DNA of 64,000 nt from Intrasporangium oryzae NRRL B-24470 (GCF_000576595.1 NZ_AWSA01000023.1:1-64000); one strand, 5' to 3'; counted from the first letter of the stretch, positions 16,984 to 26,055 are shown. Program-made: numbers and translations. The notes: generated from the sequence alone by a model not told the origin.

Positions 16984-17544
16984 GTGCCCATTACCTGGGT
17001 CGTCGTGCCCACCCGCCTGCCCGTCATCGTCCGCCGTTGCCACGCATGTGCTTCCATGCGCTTCCGGGCCAGCGGCAAGTTCCGAGTCAACGCAAACCAC
17101 AAGCTCCTCGACGCGTGGCTCCTCGCGCTGTGCACTGAGTGCGGGGACACCATCAAGCTCACCCTTTTCGAGCGGACGAACGTGCGCTCCGTGCGACCTC
17201 GGCTGCTCGACCGGCTGCACCACAATGACCCCGGCCTGGTCGCCGAGCTGCTTCAGGACCCGGTCGTGCTGCGCCGCAATCGCATCGCTCTCGACTGGGA
17301 CAACGCCTGGGGCCTGGACACCGGCGGATCGGACCGGTTCGGGGAAGAGGCGATCGACGAGGCGCTCGAGATCGCGGTCCGCTTTGCGGCGCGGATCCCC
17401 GTCCGGCCGGTGCGACTGATCGCCGACGGCCTCGGCATGTCGCGGGCCGAGGTCGAGCGGCTGGTCACCGAGGGGAATCTCGTGTCGACAGTCCGCCTGA
17501 GCGGCAAGCGTTCCGGCGACTTCACCTTCATGCTCAAGCGCTGA
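16984..17544 (+). CDS. DUF1062-family protein
   Basis: A 186-residue protein from a GTG at 16984 that gives the usual DUF1062 opening (VVPTRLPVIVRRCHACAS). CHAC and later CTEC form a likely zinc-ribbon pair near 19-22 and 50-53. The C-terminus (GMSRAEVERLVTEGNLV, then SGKRSGDFTF) resembles an S4-like RNA-binding element, which suits a DUF1062 role near RNA, though the family has no settled function. No strong ribosome site is visible. The 220 bases upstream show nothing recognisable. Confidence 0.82.
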   Translation: MPITWVVVPTRLPVIVRRCHACASMRFRASGKFRVNANHKLLDAWLLALCTECGDTIKLTLFERTNVRSVRPRLLDRLHHNDPGLVAELLQDPVVLRRNRIALDWDNAWGLDTGGSDRFGEEAIDEALEIAVRFAARIPVRPVRLIADGLGMSRAEVERLVTEGNLVSTVRLSGKRSGDFTFMLKR

Positions 17545-17613
17545 ATCCTCTGGGGGACATGGCCGAATCGGGTGCCCGTGACAAGACTCGCCCTTCGGCC
17601 TGAGTCCCTCCCA

Positions 17614-17649
17614 GATAACGCCTCCGGTTTCGTGACCGGGGGCGTTGTC
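17614..17649 (+). terminator. Stem-loop terminator after the DUF1062 gene
   Basis: GATAACGCC pairs with GGCGTTGTC (9 base pairs, one G-U), enclosing CCGGT-TTCGTG-ACCGG, and the stem is followed by TTG. It lies 70 bases after the DUF1062 stop and about 180 bases before the next start. It is a strong stem but lacks a T-run, as is common in GC-rich actinobacteria. Confidence 0.6.
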
Positions 17650-17827
17650 TTGCGGCAGTCGAGAGGGTCGTCTACGGGGCCGGATGCGGCGGTTGGTCTG
17701 GATCTGGAGAGCGGCCTGCGCGTATCCCCCAGACGCCTGAGTGAAGCGCTACCGTCGGCGCCGTGGCCGACATCACCGCTGTCCTGCTGGATGGCCTCGC
17801 CCGCGCCCGCATGGATCGGCTCTGGTC

Positions 17828-18292
17828 GTGAGGAGTCTGTTCCTCCTGGCGGTCAACGTGCTGGGGATCCCTCTGCTTGTGTTCTTGCTCAGGCGAGCCA
17901 TGGATGCGTGGCGCAACCCGGTGGCCTTCCAGCGGCAAGTCGAATCGCTGCAAAGGATCCAGCGGATCACGCCCGAGATGACACGAGCACGAGTCAGCCT
18001 CAGCTGGATGTTGATGCTGGGGTTTCTGCTCATCTTCATCGGCCAGGCTCCCGTGAGCGTCTGGAGGATCGCTACTGGGACCTCGAGTGACCAGATCCTG
18101 CGCCACGTTTTCTGGTTCACCGCGCCATTGGTGTTCAGCGGGGTAGTCATGGTCATGGCGTTTCCCTGGTGCGGGTGGTGGTACTGGCCCCGGTGGAGCG
18201 TTCCGCCTCACCAGCGGCACCAGCCCTCACCGCATCGGCAACGCAGAGCCAAGGTCCGCGCCGAACGGGAAGCTCACCGCCCCAAGCGGTGA
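17828..18292 (+). CDS. Small membrane protein of unknown function
   Basis: About 154 residues from a GTG at 17828. Three hydrophobic segments are visible: one at the very N-terminus (SLFLLAVNVLGIPLLVFLL), one near 58-75 and one near 94-112 (FSGVVMVMAFP); the C-terminal 40 residues are arginine- and histidine-rich and cytoplasmic. A longer frame from 17741 exists but its first 29 residues are an arginine-rich shadow. I do not recognise the family. Confidence 0.55.
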   Translation: MRSLFLLAVNVLGIPLLVFLLRRAMDAWRNPVAFQRQVESLQRIQRITPEMTRARVSLSWMLMLGFLLIFIGQAPVSVWRIATGTSSDQILRHVFWFTAPLVFSGVVMVMAFPWCGWWYWPRWSVPPHQRHQPSPHRQRRAKVRAEREAHRPKR

Positions 18293-18472
18293 CTGCCGAC
18301 GAGCCACGCTCTCCTGCGACCCCGATCTCCATCGCACGATTGGCTGTCGCGCGGGGGGTCTGACGGCACGGGCGTGCACGGCCCCGCCCGGCGGCATACG
18401 GCCGCTGTCTCCCGGGACGCGGACGACGGCTGAGCCGTTCGTCACGCTGCCCACATCCGAGCCGCACGCTCC

Positions 18473-18487
18473 ACTACGTCTCGTAGT
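18473..18487. promoter_or_regulatory. Perfect short palindrome upstream of the PFOR operon
   Basis: ACTACG and CGTAGT flank a TCT centre, 60 bases upstream of the first gene of the operon. It lies in the only gene-free stretch (18293-18546) before that operon and is less GC-rich than its surroundings. It is a candidate operator for a redox or oxygen-responsive regulator. No regulator gene is adjacent, and no clear -10/-35 pair was found. Confidence 0.4.
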
Positions 18488-18546
18488 ATTCGAGGTACTC
18501 AGCCGATTCCTCGGCGTCCCTGCCGGGGGTCACCCAGGAGACGCCG

Positions 18547-20190
18547 GTGTCCGGACCAGAACGCGACCTCACCCCGCTCGCCCCGCTCGGGCTGGCCCGC
18601 CTCCGCTCCGGCCCGGTGCGCACCCAGCGGCCCGTCTACGTCGACCTCCTGCCGCCCTGCAACGCCGGCTGCCCGGCCGGCGAGAACATCCAGGCCTGGC
18701 TCGCGCAGATGAAGGCCGGCGACCACGAGGCCGCATGGCGCCAGCTCACCGCCGACAACCCGCTCCCTGCGATCCACGGCCGGGTCTGCTACCACCCGTG
18801 CGAGGCGGCCTGCAACCGCGCCGAGCTCGACGGCGCGGTCTCGATCCACGGTGTCGAGCGCTTCCTCGGCGACCTCGCCATCGAGCGTGGCTGGGGCTTC
18901 GAGCGTCCCACGACCAGCAGCGGCCGGCGGGTCCTCGTCGTCGGCTCCGGGCCGAGCGGCCTCTCCGCGGCCTACCACCTGACCCGGCTCGGCCACAGCG
19001 TCACCGTCCGTGACAGCGGCGAGCAGCCCGGGGGCATGATGCGGTACGGCATCCCCGCCTACCGGCTGCCCCGCGACGTGCTCGACGCGGAGATCGGACG
19101 CCTCGCCGACCTCGGCGTGACCTTCGAGCAGGGCCACCGTGTCGAGGACCTCGACCGCGAGCGCACCGAGGGCGGTTTCGACGCGGTCTTCGTCGCGGTC
19201 GGCGCGCACCTGTCCAAGCACGTCGACATCCCCAACCAGGACGCCGGACGCGTCCTCGACGCCGTGTCGTTCCTCCGTGACGTGGAGACGGGCGAGCGGG
19301 AGGGCCTGACCGGCAGGGTCGCGGTCTACGGGGGCGGCAACACGGCAATGGACGCGGCCCGGGTCGCCCGGCGGCTCGGCGCGGAGGACACGGTCATCGT
19401 CTACCGGCGCACGCGCGAGCAGATGCCGGCCCACGAGGAGGAGGCGCGCGACGCCGAGGAGGAGGGCATCCGGATCAACTGGCTGCGGACCATCGCATCC
19501 ATGGGCGAGCACGACCTCACCGTCGAGCTGCAGGAGCTCGACGAGCACGGCAAGCCGCACGGCACCGGTCGCTTCGAGACGCTCGAGGCCGACACGGTCA
19601 TCCTCGCGCTCGGCCAGGCGAGCGACACGACGTTCCTGCGCGGCATACCGGGCATCGAGTTCGACGACGACACGGTCCGGGTCGACAAGGCGACCCTCAT
19701 GACCGGCGCTCCCGGCGTCTTCGCCGGCGGCGACGCGGTCCCCAGCCAGCGGACGGTCACGATCGGCGTCGGACACGGCAAGCGGGCAGCTCGCACGATC
19801 GACGCGTGGCTCCGCGACACGGCGTGGGCGCCGGCGCCGAAGCACGAGCGCGCCGACTTCGACAAGCTCAACCTCTGGTACTTCGGCGAGCACGACCGCC
19901 GGGAGCAGCACGAGATCGACGCGGCCGCGCGGAGCCACACGTTCGACGAGGTGCTGACCGGCCTGACACCGGTGGAGGCCACCTACGAGGCCGGGCGGTG
20001 CCTCTCGTGCGGCAACTGCTTCGAGTGCGACGGCTGCCTCGGGGCCTGCCCGGAGGACGCCGTGATCAAGCTCGGCGTGGGTCTCCGCTACGAGTTCGAC
20101 CTCGGCCGCTGCACCGGCTGCAGCGCCTGCTACCGGCAGTGTCCGGTCCACGCTATCGAGATGGTGCCCGAGCCGAGAGCGGGGGGCTGA
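18547..20190 (+). CDS. GltD-like FAD/NAD(P) oxidoreductase with C-terminal 4Fe-4S ferredoxin domain
   Basis: A 547-residue protein. The N-terminal Fe-S part has CNAGCPAGENIQ and CYHPCEAACNR; an FAD dinucleotide loop VVGSGPSGLSAAYH follows near 131-144, and an NADPH loop YGGGNTAMDAAR near 260-271. The C-terminus adds two 4Fe-4S motifs (CDGCLGACPED and CTGCSACYRQCPVH). This is the glutamate-synthase small-subunit fold used as a pyridine-nucleotide:ferredoxin electron bridge. It lies 6 bases upstream of the pyruvate:ferredoxin oxidoreductase gene, so it probably moves electrons between that enzyme's ferredoxin and NADPH. AGGAG precedes the GTG at 18547. Confidence 0.88.
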   Translation: MSGPERDLTPLAPLGLARLRSGPVRTQRPVYVDLLPPCNAGCPAGENIQAWLAQMKAGDHEAAWRQLTADNPLPAIHGRVCYHPCEAACNRAELDGAVSIHGVERFLGDLAIERGWGFERPTTSSGRRVLVVGSGPSGLSAAYHLTRLGHSVTVRDSGEQPGGMMRYGIPAYRLPRDVLDAEIGRLADLGVTFEQGHRVEDLDRERTEGGFDAVFVAVGAHLSKHVDIPNQDAGRVLDAVSFLRDVETGEREGLTGRVAVYGGGNTAMDAARVARRLGAEDTVIVYRRTREQMPAHEEEARDAEEEGIRINWLRTIASMGEHDLTVELQELDEHGKPHGTGRFETLEADTVILALGQASDTTFLRGIPGIEFDDDTVRVDKATLMTGAPGVFAGGDAVPSQRTVTIGVGHGKRAARTIDAWLRDTAWAPAPKHERADFDKLNLWYFGEHDRREQHEIDAAARSHTFDEVLTGLTPVEATYEAGRCLSCGNCFECDGCLGACPEDAVIKLGVGLRYEFDLGRCTGCSACYRQCPVHAIEMVPEPRAGG

Positions 20191-20196
20191 GCTGCC

Positions 20197-23100
20197 ATGC
20201 GCGTCACCATCGACGGCAACGAGGCGGCGGCAGACGTCGCCTACCGCCTCAACGAGCTCTGCGCGATCTACCCGATCACCCCGTCGTCGACGATGGCCGA
20301 GCTCGCCGACGAGTGGTCGAGCCACCATCGACCCAACGTCTGGGGGACGGTCCCGACGGTCATGGAGATGCAGAGTGAGGGCGGCGCCGCCGGGGCCATG
20401 CACGGCGCCCTCCAGGGCGGCGCACTGAGCACGACGTTCACGGCCTCGCAGGGGCTGCTCCTCATGATCCCCAACATGTACAAGATCGCGGGGGAGCTCA
20501 CCTCCACCGTCTTCCAGGTCGCCGCGAGATCCATTGCTGCACAAGGGCTCTCGATCTTCGGTGACCACTCCGACGTGATGGCCGTGCGGCAGACCGGCTT
20601 CGCGCTGCTCTCGTCGGCATCGGTCCAGGAGGCGCACGACCTCGCCCTCGTCGCCCAGGCGGCCACACTGCGCACGCGCGTTCCCTTCGTCCACTTCTTC
20701 GACGGTTTCCGCACGTCGCACGAGCTCAACACGATCGAGCTGCTCCCCGACGACGTCCTGCGCGCCCTCGTGCCCGAGCAGCTCGTGCGCGAGCACCGCC
20801 TGCGTGCGCTCACCCCGGAACGGCCCTTCGTCCGCGGCACCGCACAGAACCCCGACGTCTACTTCCAGGCGCGCGAGACGGTCAACCCGTTCTACAGCCG
20901 CACCCCGGGTGTCGTGCAGTCGGTCATGGACGAGCTGGCCTCCCACACGGGGCGGGGCTACCGGCTGGTCGAGTATGCCGGTCACGACGCTCCCGAGGTC
21001 GTCGTCGTCTGCATGGGGTCGGGTTCGCAGACGGTCCGCGAGACCGTGGCCCACCTCGTCGCCGGGGGTGCTCGGGCCGGCGCGCTCCAGGTGCGGCTCT
21101 ATCGGCCCTTCCCGGCGTCCGAGCTCGTCGCTGCGCTGCCGGCCGGGGTCCGGCGGGTCGCGGTGCTCGACCGGACCAAGGAGCCCGGTTCCAACGGCGA
21201 GCCGCTCTTCCTCGACGTCCTGACGACGCTCTCGGAGGCGCACCAGCGCGGCGACCTCATGACGATGCCGCAGGTCGTCGGCGGGCGCTACGGCCTGTCG
21301 TCCAAGGAGCTGACCCCGGGCATGGTCTGCGCGGTCTTCGACGAGCTCTGGGAGGAGCGCCCCCGGTCCCGCTTCACGATCGGGATCACCGACGACGTCG
21401 GCGGCACGAGCCTGCCCTGGGACCCCGACCTCGTCATCGAGGACCCGAAGACGCTGCGGGCCGTGTTCTACGGGATCGGCTCCGACGGGACGGTCGGCGC
21501 GAACAAGAACACGATCAAGATCCTCGGCTCCGACCCCGACGTGCACGCCCAGGCCTACTTCGTCTACGACTCGAAGAAGTCGGGCGGGCTCACCGTGTCC
21601 CACCTGCGCTTCGGCCCGCACCCGATCCGGGCGCCCTACCTCGTGTCGAAGGCGCACTTCGTCGGCTGCCACCACCTCGGCCTGCTCGAGAAGATCGACG
21701 TCCTCGCGAGCGCGGGCGAGGGGGCGACGCTCCTGCTCAACGCACCGCAGCCCGCCGCCGAGGTCTGGGACGCGCTGCCGAGGCCGGTCCAGCAGCAGGT
21801 CATCGACAAGAAGCTCACGGTCTGGGCCATCGACGCGGACACGGTCGCCCGGGAGGCCGGCCTGCCCGGTCGCACCAACACCGTCCTGCAGACCTGCTTC
21901 TTCGCGATCTCCGGCGTGCTCCCGCGCCAGTCCGCGATCGAGAAGGTCAAGGCCGCGATCCGCAAGACCTACGGCCGCCGCGGCTCGGAGGTCGTCCGGC
22001 GCAACGAGGCCGCCGTCGACGCGACCCTCGCCGCCCTCCACGAGATCCCGGGGCCGGCGGCGATCACGACCGATCGCGAGCCCGAGCCCGCGGTCCCCTC
22101 CGACGCACCGGAGTTCGTCCGGACCGTCACCGCGGCGATGATGTCCGGCCGGGGGGACGAGATCCCGGTCAGCGCCCTGCCCGTCGACGGTACGTATCCG
22201 AGTGGCACGACGGCATACGAGAAGAGGCGGATCAGCGACCTCGTCGCGACGTGGGACCCGGACATGTGCATCCAGTGCGGCAACTGCAGCTTCGTCTGCC
22301 CGCACAGCGTCCTGCGGGCGAAGTACGTCGGCGAGGACGCCCTCGCCGAGGCGCCCGGGAGCTTCGCCACGGCGCCCCTCGACGCCGTCGGGCTCCCGGA
22401 CACCCGCTACACGCTGCAGGTCTACGCCGAGGACTGCACCGGCTGCGCGCTCTGCGTCGAGGCGTGCCCGGTCAGCCCGGTCGGCGAGCCGCATCGCAAG
22501 GCGATCAACCTCGAGCCGCTCGAGCCGCAGGTGGAGGCGCAGCGCGCCAACGTCGCCTTCTTCGAGTCGCTCCCGGTCAACACGCGCTCCCGGGTCGACT
22601 TCGGGACGGTGCGCGGGACACAGTTCCTCCAGCCGCTCTTCGAGTTCTCCGGCGCCTGCTCGGGCTGCGGCGAGACGCCCTACCTCAAGCTGCTCACCCA
22701 GCTCTTCGGCGAGCGTGCGACCGTCGCCAACGCGACGGGCTGCTCCTCGATCTACGGCGGCAACCTTCCGACGACGCCGTGGGCCAAGAACGCCGACGGC
22801 CGGGGCCCGGCCTGGTCGAACTCCCTCTTCGAGGACAACGCCGAGTTCGGCCTCGGCCTGCGCCTCGCCGCCGACCTGCACACGAGGCTCGCCCGCGAGC
22901 GCTTGCACGAGCTGCGGGACGTCGTCGGGGCCGAGCTCGCCGACGCGATCCTCGACGCCCGCCAGGTCCGCGAGTTCGAGCTGACGGCCCAGCGCGAGCG
23001 GGTCGCCGAGCTGCTGCGCCGCCTCGCCGACATCGGCGACCTCGGCGGACCTGCCGTCGCTGACCTGCGGAGCGTCGCCGACCACCTCCTGCGACGGAGC

Positions 23101-23775
23101 ATCTGGATCGTGGGCGGCGACGGCTGGGCCTACGACATCGGTTCCGGCGGCCTCGACCACGTCCTCGCTTCGGGCCGCGACGTCAACGTGCTCGTCCTCG
23201 ACACCGAGGTCTACTCCAACACCGGCGGGCAGTCGTCCAAGGCCACCCCTCTCGCCGCGGTGGCGAAGTTCGCCTCCGGCGGCAAGGCCACCGCCAAGAA
23301 GGACCTCGCTCTCCAGGCCATCGCCTACGGCAACGTCTATGTCGCGCGGGTGGCCATGGGCGCCGACCCGCACCAGACCCTGACCGCGTTCCGCGAGGCG
23401 GAGGCCTACGACGGGCCGAGCCTCATCATCGCCTACAGCCACTGCATCGCCCACGGCATCGAGATGAGCAAGGGTCTCGACCAGCAGTACCGCGCGGTCG
23501 CCTCGGGGCACTGGCCGCTCGTCCGCTACGACCCGACCGTGCGGGCCCGGGGGGGCAACCCGTTCCAGCTCGACTCGCCGCGGCCGCGCATCCCGCTCGG
23601 CGACTACGTCTACAACGAGCTGCGCTACCGAATGCTGCGCACCTCGGACCCCGCGGAGGCCGAGCGCCTGCTCCGGCTCGCGCAGGAGGCCGTCGACCAG
23701 CGGTGGGCGACCTACGAGGAGATGGCGACCCGACCGCCCGCCCGGTATGCCGCCGACGCCCGAAGGAGGCGGTGA
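20197..23775 (+). CDS. nifJ: Pyruvate:ferredoxin (flavodoxin) oxidoreductase, single-chain
   Basis: At 1192 residues this is a full single-chain PFOR, which oxidatively decarboxylates pyruvate with CoA to acetyl-CoA and reduces ferredoxin. Domain order is canonical: pyrimidine-binding domain I (YPITPSSTMAE), transketolase C-like domain, the gamma domain (GIGSDGTVGANKNT), a two-cluster ferredoxin domain (CIQCGNCSFVCPHS near 691 and CTGCALCVEACPVSP near 747), a proximal-cluster cysteine pair (ACSGCGE), and the thiamine-diphosphate domain (GGDGWAYDIGSGGLDH, later EVYSNTGGQSSKATP). No lesion is seen. The enzyme is oxygen-sensitive in most organisms, so it implies metabolism at low oxygen. Confidence 0.95.
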   Translation: MRVTIDGNEAAADVAYRLNELCAIYPITPSSTMAELADEWSSHHRPNVWGTVPTVMEMQSEGGAAGAMHGALQGGALSTTFTASQGLLLMIPNMYKIAGELTSTVFQVAARSIAAQGLSIFGDHSDVMAVRQTGFALLSSASVQEAHDLALVAQAATLRTRVPFVHFFDGFRTSHELNTIELLPDDVLRALVPEQLVREHRLRALTPERPFVRGTAQNPDVYFQARETVNPFYSRTPGVVQSVMDELASHTGRGYRLVEYAGHDAPEVVVVCMGSGSQTVRETVAHLVAGGARAGALQVRLYRPFPASELVAALPAGVRRVAVLDRTKEPGSNGEPLFLDVLTTLSEAHQRGDLMTMPQVVGGRYGLSSKELTPGMVCAVFDELWEERPRSRFTIGITDDVGGTSLPWDPDLVIEDPKTLRAVFYGIGSDGTVGANKNTIKILGSDPDVHAQAYFVYDSKKSGGLTVSHLRFGPHPIRAPYLVSKAHFVGCHHLGLLEKIDVLASAGEGATLLLNAPQPAAEVWDALPRPVQQQVIDKKLTVWAIDADTVAREAGLPGRTNTVLQTCFFAISGVLPRQSAIEKVKAAIRKTYGRRGSEVVRRNEAAVDATLAALHEIPGPAAITTDREPEPAVPSDAPEFVRTVTAAMMSGRGDEIPVSALPVDGTYPSGTTAYEKRRISDLVATWDPDMCIQCGNCSFVCPHSVLRAKYVGEDALAEAPGSFATAPLDAVGLPDTRYTLQVYAEDCTGCALCVEACPVSPVGEPHRKAINLEPLEPQVEAQRANVAFFESLPVNTRSRVDFGTVRGTQFLQPLFEFSGACSGCGETPYLKLLTQLFGERATVANATGCSSIYGGNLPTTPWAKNADGRGPAWSNSLFEDNAEFGLGLRLAADLHTRLARERLHELRDVVGAELADAILDARQVREFELTAQRERVAELLRRLADIGDLGGPAVADLRSVADHLLRRSIWIVGGDGWAYDIGSGGLDHVLASGRDVNVLVLDTEVYSNTGGQSSKATPLAAVAKFASGGKATAKKDLALQAIAYGNVYVARVAMGADPHQTLTAFREAEAYDGPSLIIAYSHCIAHGIEMSKGLDQQYRAVASGHWPLVRYDPTVRARGGNPFQLDSPRPRIPLGDYVYNELRYRMLRTSDPAEAERLLRLAQEAVDQRWATYEEMATRPPARYAADARRRR

Positions 23776-23780
23776 CCCTC

Positions 23781-24812
23781 GTGACCGACCTGACCAGCCA
23801 CTACCTCGGGCTCGCCCTGCGCAACCCGGTCGTCGCGAGCGCCTCGCCGCTCTCCCTGCACCTCGACGGCGTCCGGGCGCTCGCGGACGCCGGTGTCGGC
23901 GCCATCGTCCTCTACTCGCTCTTCGAGGAGGAGGTGAACCGCGAGCAGCTGCACGACCTGCGGATCGTCGAGGCGCACGAGGACGCGTTCGGCGAAGCCC
24001 TCAGCTACTTCCCGCGCCAGCACCTGCCCGAGCCGGGCGCGGCCCACCACTACCTCAAGCAGATCGAGCGGGCGGTCGCCACCGTCGACGTCCCCGTCAT
24101 CGCCAGCCTCAACGGCAGCACGCCGGGCGGCTGGGCCGGCTTCGCAGCGTCGATGGAGTCGGCCGGAGCGGCGGCCGTCGAGCTCAACATCTATGCCGTG
24201 CCGGGTGACCCGCACACGTCGGGCCGGGTCGTCGAGGACCGGCACGTCGAGATCCTCCACGCGGTCAAGGCGGTCGTGGACGTCCCGGTCGCCGTGAAGC
24301 TGAGTCCCCACTTCAGCTCCGTCGGCGAGCTCGCCCTCCGGCTCGACCGGACGGGGGCCGACGGGCTCGTCCTCTTCAACCGCTTCCTCCACCCCGACGT
24401 CGACCCCGAGACGCTGACCGTCGAACCGGGGGTGACGCTCTCCACGCCGCAGGAGGCTCGGCTCCCGCGGGCGTGGATCGCGATCCTCCACGGCCACGTG
24501 GCCGGTTCGCTCGCGGCGACCACCGGGGTGGAGACGGCGGAGGACGTCGCGGCCTACCTCCTCGCCGGCGCCGACGTCGTCATGACCGCCTCCGCCCTGC
24601 TGCGCCACGGCACCACGCACGCCACTGCGCTCGTCGAGGGGCTGGAGAGCTGGATGGAGCGCAAGGGGTTCGCGTCCCTCGCGGACGTGCGCGGGAGGCT
24701 CGCGGTGCCCCGGGACGCCGACCCGACGGCATACGAGCGGGCCGGGTACGTGGCCGCCCTCGAGAGAGGGCGGGCCACGTACGGCTCGTTGACCGGCGTC
24801 GTCGACCGGTGA
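23781..24812 (+). CDS. Dihydroorotate-dehydrogenase-like FMN protein
   Basis: About 343 residues forming an FMN TIM barrel of the DHODH superfamily: NPVVASASPLS at the N-terminus, SLNGSTPGGW, VELNIYAVPGD and the phosphate-side AVKLSPHFSS. It lacks the catalytic cysteine/serine context of true pyrimidine DHODH and belongs to the DHODH-like group that often follows nifJ. The first gene's GTG could be 23772, overlapping the nifJ stop, but AAGGAGG at 23763-23769 suits GTG 23781 better. An accessory role in electron transfer is likely; pyrimidine synthesis is not. Confidence 0.8.
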   Translation: MTDLTSHYLGLALRNPVVASASPLSLHLDGVRALADAGVGAIVLYSLFEEEVNREQLHDLRIVEAHEDAFGEALSYFPRQHLPEPGAAHHYLKQIERAVATVDVPVIASLNGSTPGGWAGFAASMESAGAAAVELNIYAVPGDPHTSGRVVEDRHVEILHAVKAVVDVPVAVKLSPHFSSVGELALRLDRTGADGLVLFNRFLHPDVDPETLTVEPGVTLSTPQEARLPRAWIAILHGHVAGSLAATTGVETAEDVAAYLLAGADVVMTASALLRHGTTHATALVEGLESWMERKGFASLADVRGRLAVPRDADPTAYERAGYVAALERGRATYGSLTGVVDR

Positions 24813-24824
24813 CGAGCGCTCAGG

Positions 24825-25250
24825 TCACTGAGGTGCGGGGTGGCCCTGCGCGACCTCGATGTCGTGGGCGGCCTGTTGGGCCTGCACGTCCTCGGGGAGG
24901 TCCTCGAACTCCATGACGCGCCGGATCTCGACCGAGACCTCGTCGAACATCGAGGCGAACCGCTCGGCGAGCTCGACCGCCTGGGCCTTGGAGTCGACGT
25001 TGATGAGGGCGAAGCCGCCGATGACCTCACGCGCTTCGGCGAACGGGCCGTCGGTCACCGAGAGGCCGCCTCCGCTGGCCTTGCGGACGATCGCGCCCTC
25101 GTCGCTCTTGTGGACGCCCTCGGCCGCGAGCAGGACGCCCTTCTCGGCGACCTCGGTCATGAACACGCCCATCGCGTCGACGAACTCGGGGCTCGGGTTC
25201 CACGCCTCGGGGTGGCTCTCGTCGAGCTTGTGGATCAGCAGGTAGCGCAT
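24825..25250 (-). CDS. YCII/DGPF-domain protein
   Basis: A 141-residue protein with the DGPF signature (SVTDGPFAEAREVIGGF) in the middle and a ferredoxin-like YCII fold (MRYLLIHKLDES at the start). The ATG at 25250 has GAGGAG 8 bases upstream. Proteins of this group are often found beside ECF sigma factors, but none is adjacent here. It is convergent with the DHODH-like gene, with 12 bases between stops. Molecular role unknown. Confidence 0.82.
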   Translation of the reverse strand: MRYLLIHKLDESHPEAWNPSPEFVDAMGVFMTEVAEKGVLLAAEGVHKSDEGAIVRKASGGGLSVTDGPFAEAREVIGGFALINVDSKAQAVELAERFASMFDEVSVEIRRVMEFEDLPEDVQAQQAAHDIEVAQGHPAPQ

Positions 25251-25347
25251 GGGCGTCTCCTCGTGTCGGTTCGGTCTCGGCCGGGTGGGGTCCCAGCCTG
25301 CACCATGACGTCGAGCGACAGTCGCCCACCTCGACACGACTTCCCGT

Positions 25348-25389
25348 TCGATGTATCTGCGCACCCTGTGGCTCGCGCCGATACATCGA
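25348..25389. repeat. Hairpin element, perfect 10-bp arms
   Basis: TCGATGTATC (25348-25357) and GATACATCGA (25380-25389) are perfect reverse complements. After one mismatch four more base pairs (GCGC) extend the stem, leaving a 12-base loop. It lies in the 280-base divergent gap between the YCII gene and the MmpS-like gene, 140 bases upstream of the latter. Its arm shares TTCGATGT with the hairpin at 30704. It may be a REP-like element or an operator. Confidence 0.5.
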
Positions 25390-25531
25390 CCCAGGAGGGA
25401 CCGCTTGGCGCACGAACCTTGACAGCCTTGTCGGCACGCGACCAACCTTGAGGTGAACGGTGGAGCCGAACGTCCCGAGGAGCAGTCGGCGCCTCGGGCG
25501 CCTCCCGACACTCGCCACAGGGGGCGATGTG

Positions 25532-25990
25532 ATGGCGCACCACGAAGTCAGTCGGCAGTCCCGCGCGATCAGGGTGTTCGCGGCTGTCGTGGTCGTCGTC
25601 GCCCTGACCGGGGCGCAGAAGAGCTGTCAGACGATCGCCCAGAGCAGTTCGAGCAAGGCCACCGTCAAGAGCACGGCCGAGAGCAACGGCGGCAGCAATG
25701 CAGACAGCAAGGTGCAGAGCTCCGCGGTCGTCTACACCGTGACCTCCGACGCAAGCATCAAGAGCGTCACCTTCCTCGACTCGAACGGCAAGAAGGTCAC
25801 GCGGACCGACGTCGGCACGTCGTGGTCCGGGTCGGGACCCTCTGATCACGGCACGGTCCTCGTCTCGGCGACGACGAGTGACGGCAGCACGATGATCAAG
25901 TGCTCGGTGACGGTGCACGGCAAGGTCGTGCAGCGGGCGAGCGCCGTCGGCAACGGCTCGACCACCGTCGTCTGCCGCACTTCCTACTGA
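25532..25990 (+). CDS. MmpS-like secreted/anchored protein
   Basis: About 152 residues. A hydrophobic segment near 18-32 (VFAAVVVVVALTG) is followed by a serine/lysine-rich linker and a C-terminal beta domain with VVYTVTSDASIKSVTFLDSN and two cysteines, one at CSVTVHGK and one near the end. That domain resembles the MmpS accessory proteins of mycobacterial MmpL exporters. No MmpL gene is nearby. The ATG at 25532 places the membrane segment at the right distance; a longer frame from 25460 is unlikely. The role outside an MmpL system is unknown. Confidence 0.62.
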   Translation: MAHHEVSRQSRAIRVFAAVVVVVALTGAQKSCQTIAQSSSSKATVKSTAESNGGSNADSKVQSSAVVYTVTSDASIKSVTFLDSNGKKVTRTDVGTSWSGSGPSDHGTVLVSATTSDGSTMIKCSVTVHGKVVQRASAVGNGSTTVVCRTSY

Positions 25991-26055
25991 GGCGCCCCCG
26001 CTGGTCCGGCCGCGGCGGGCGCACGCCACGGCCGTTCAGTGGGGATGATGGACGG

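Noticed and set aside
18499-23511. Open frame of 1670 codons on the minus strand across the PFOR genes
   Set aside because: It is the antisense shadow of high-GC coding sequence; its composition is low-complexity (Arg/Val/Asp/Gly) and it lies opposite genes with full family motifs.
23772-23781. GTG 23772 as the start of the DHODH-like gene
   Set aside because: The AAGGAGG site would be only 2 bases away; GTG 23781 gives a workable distance.
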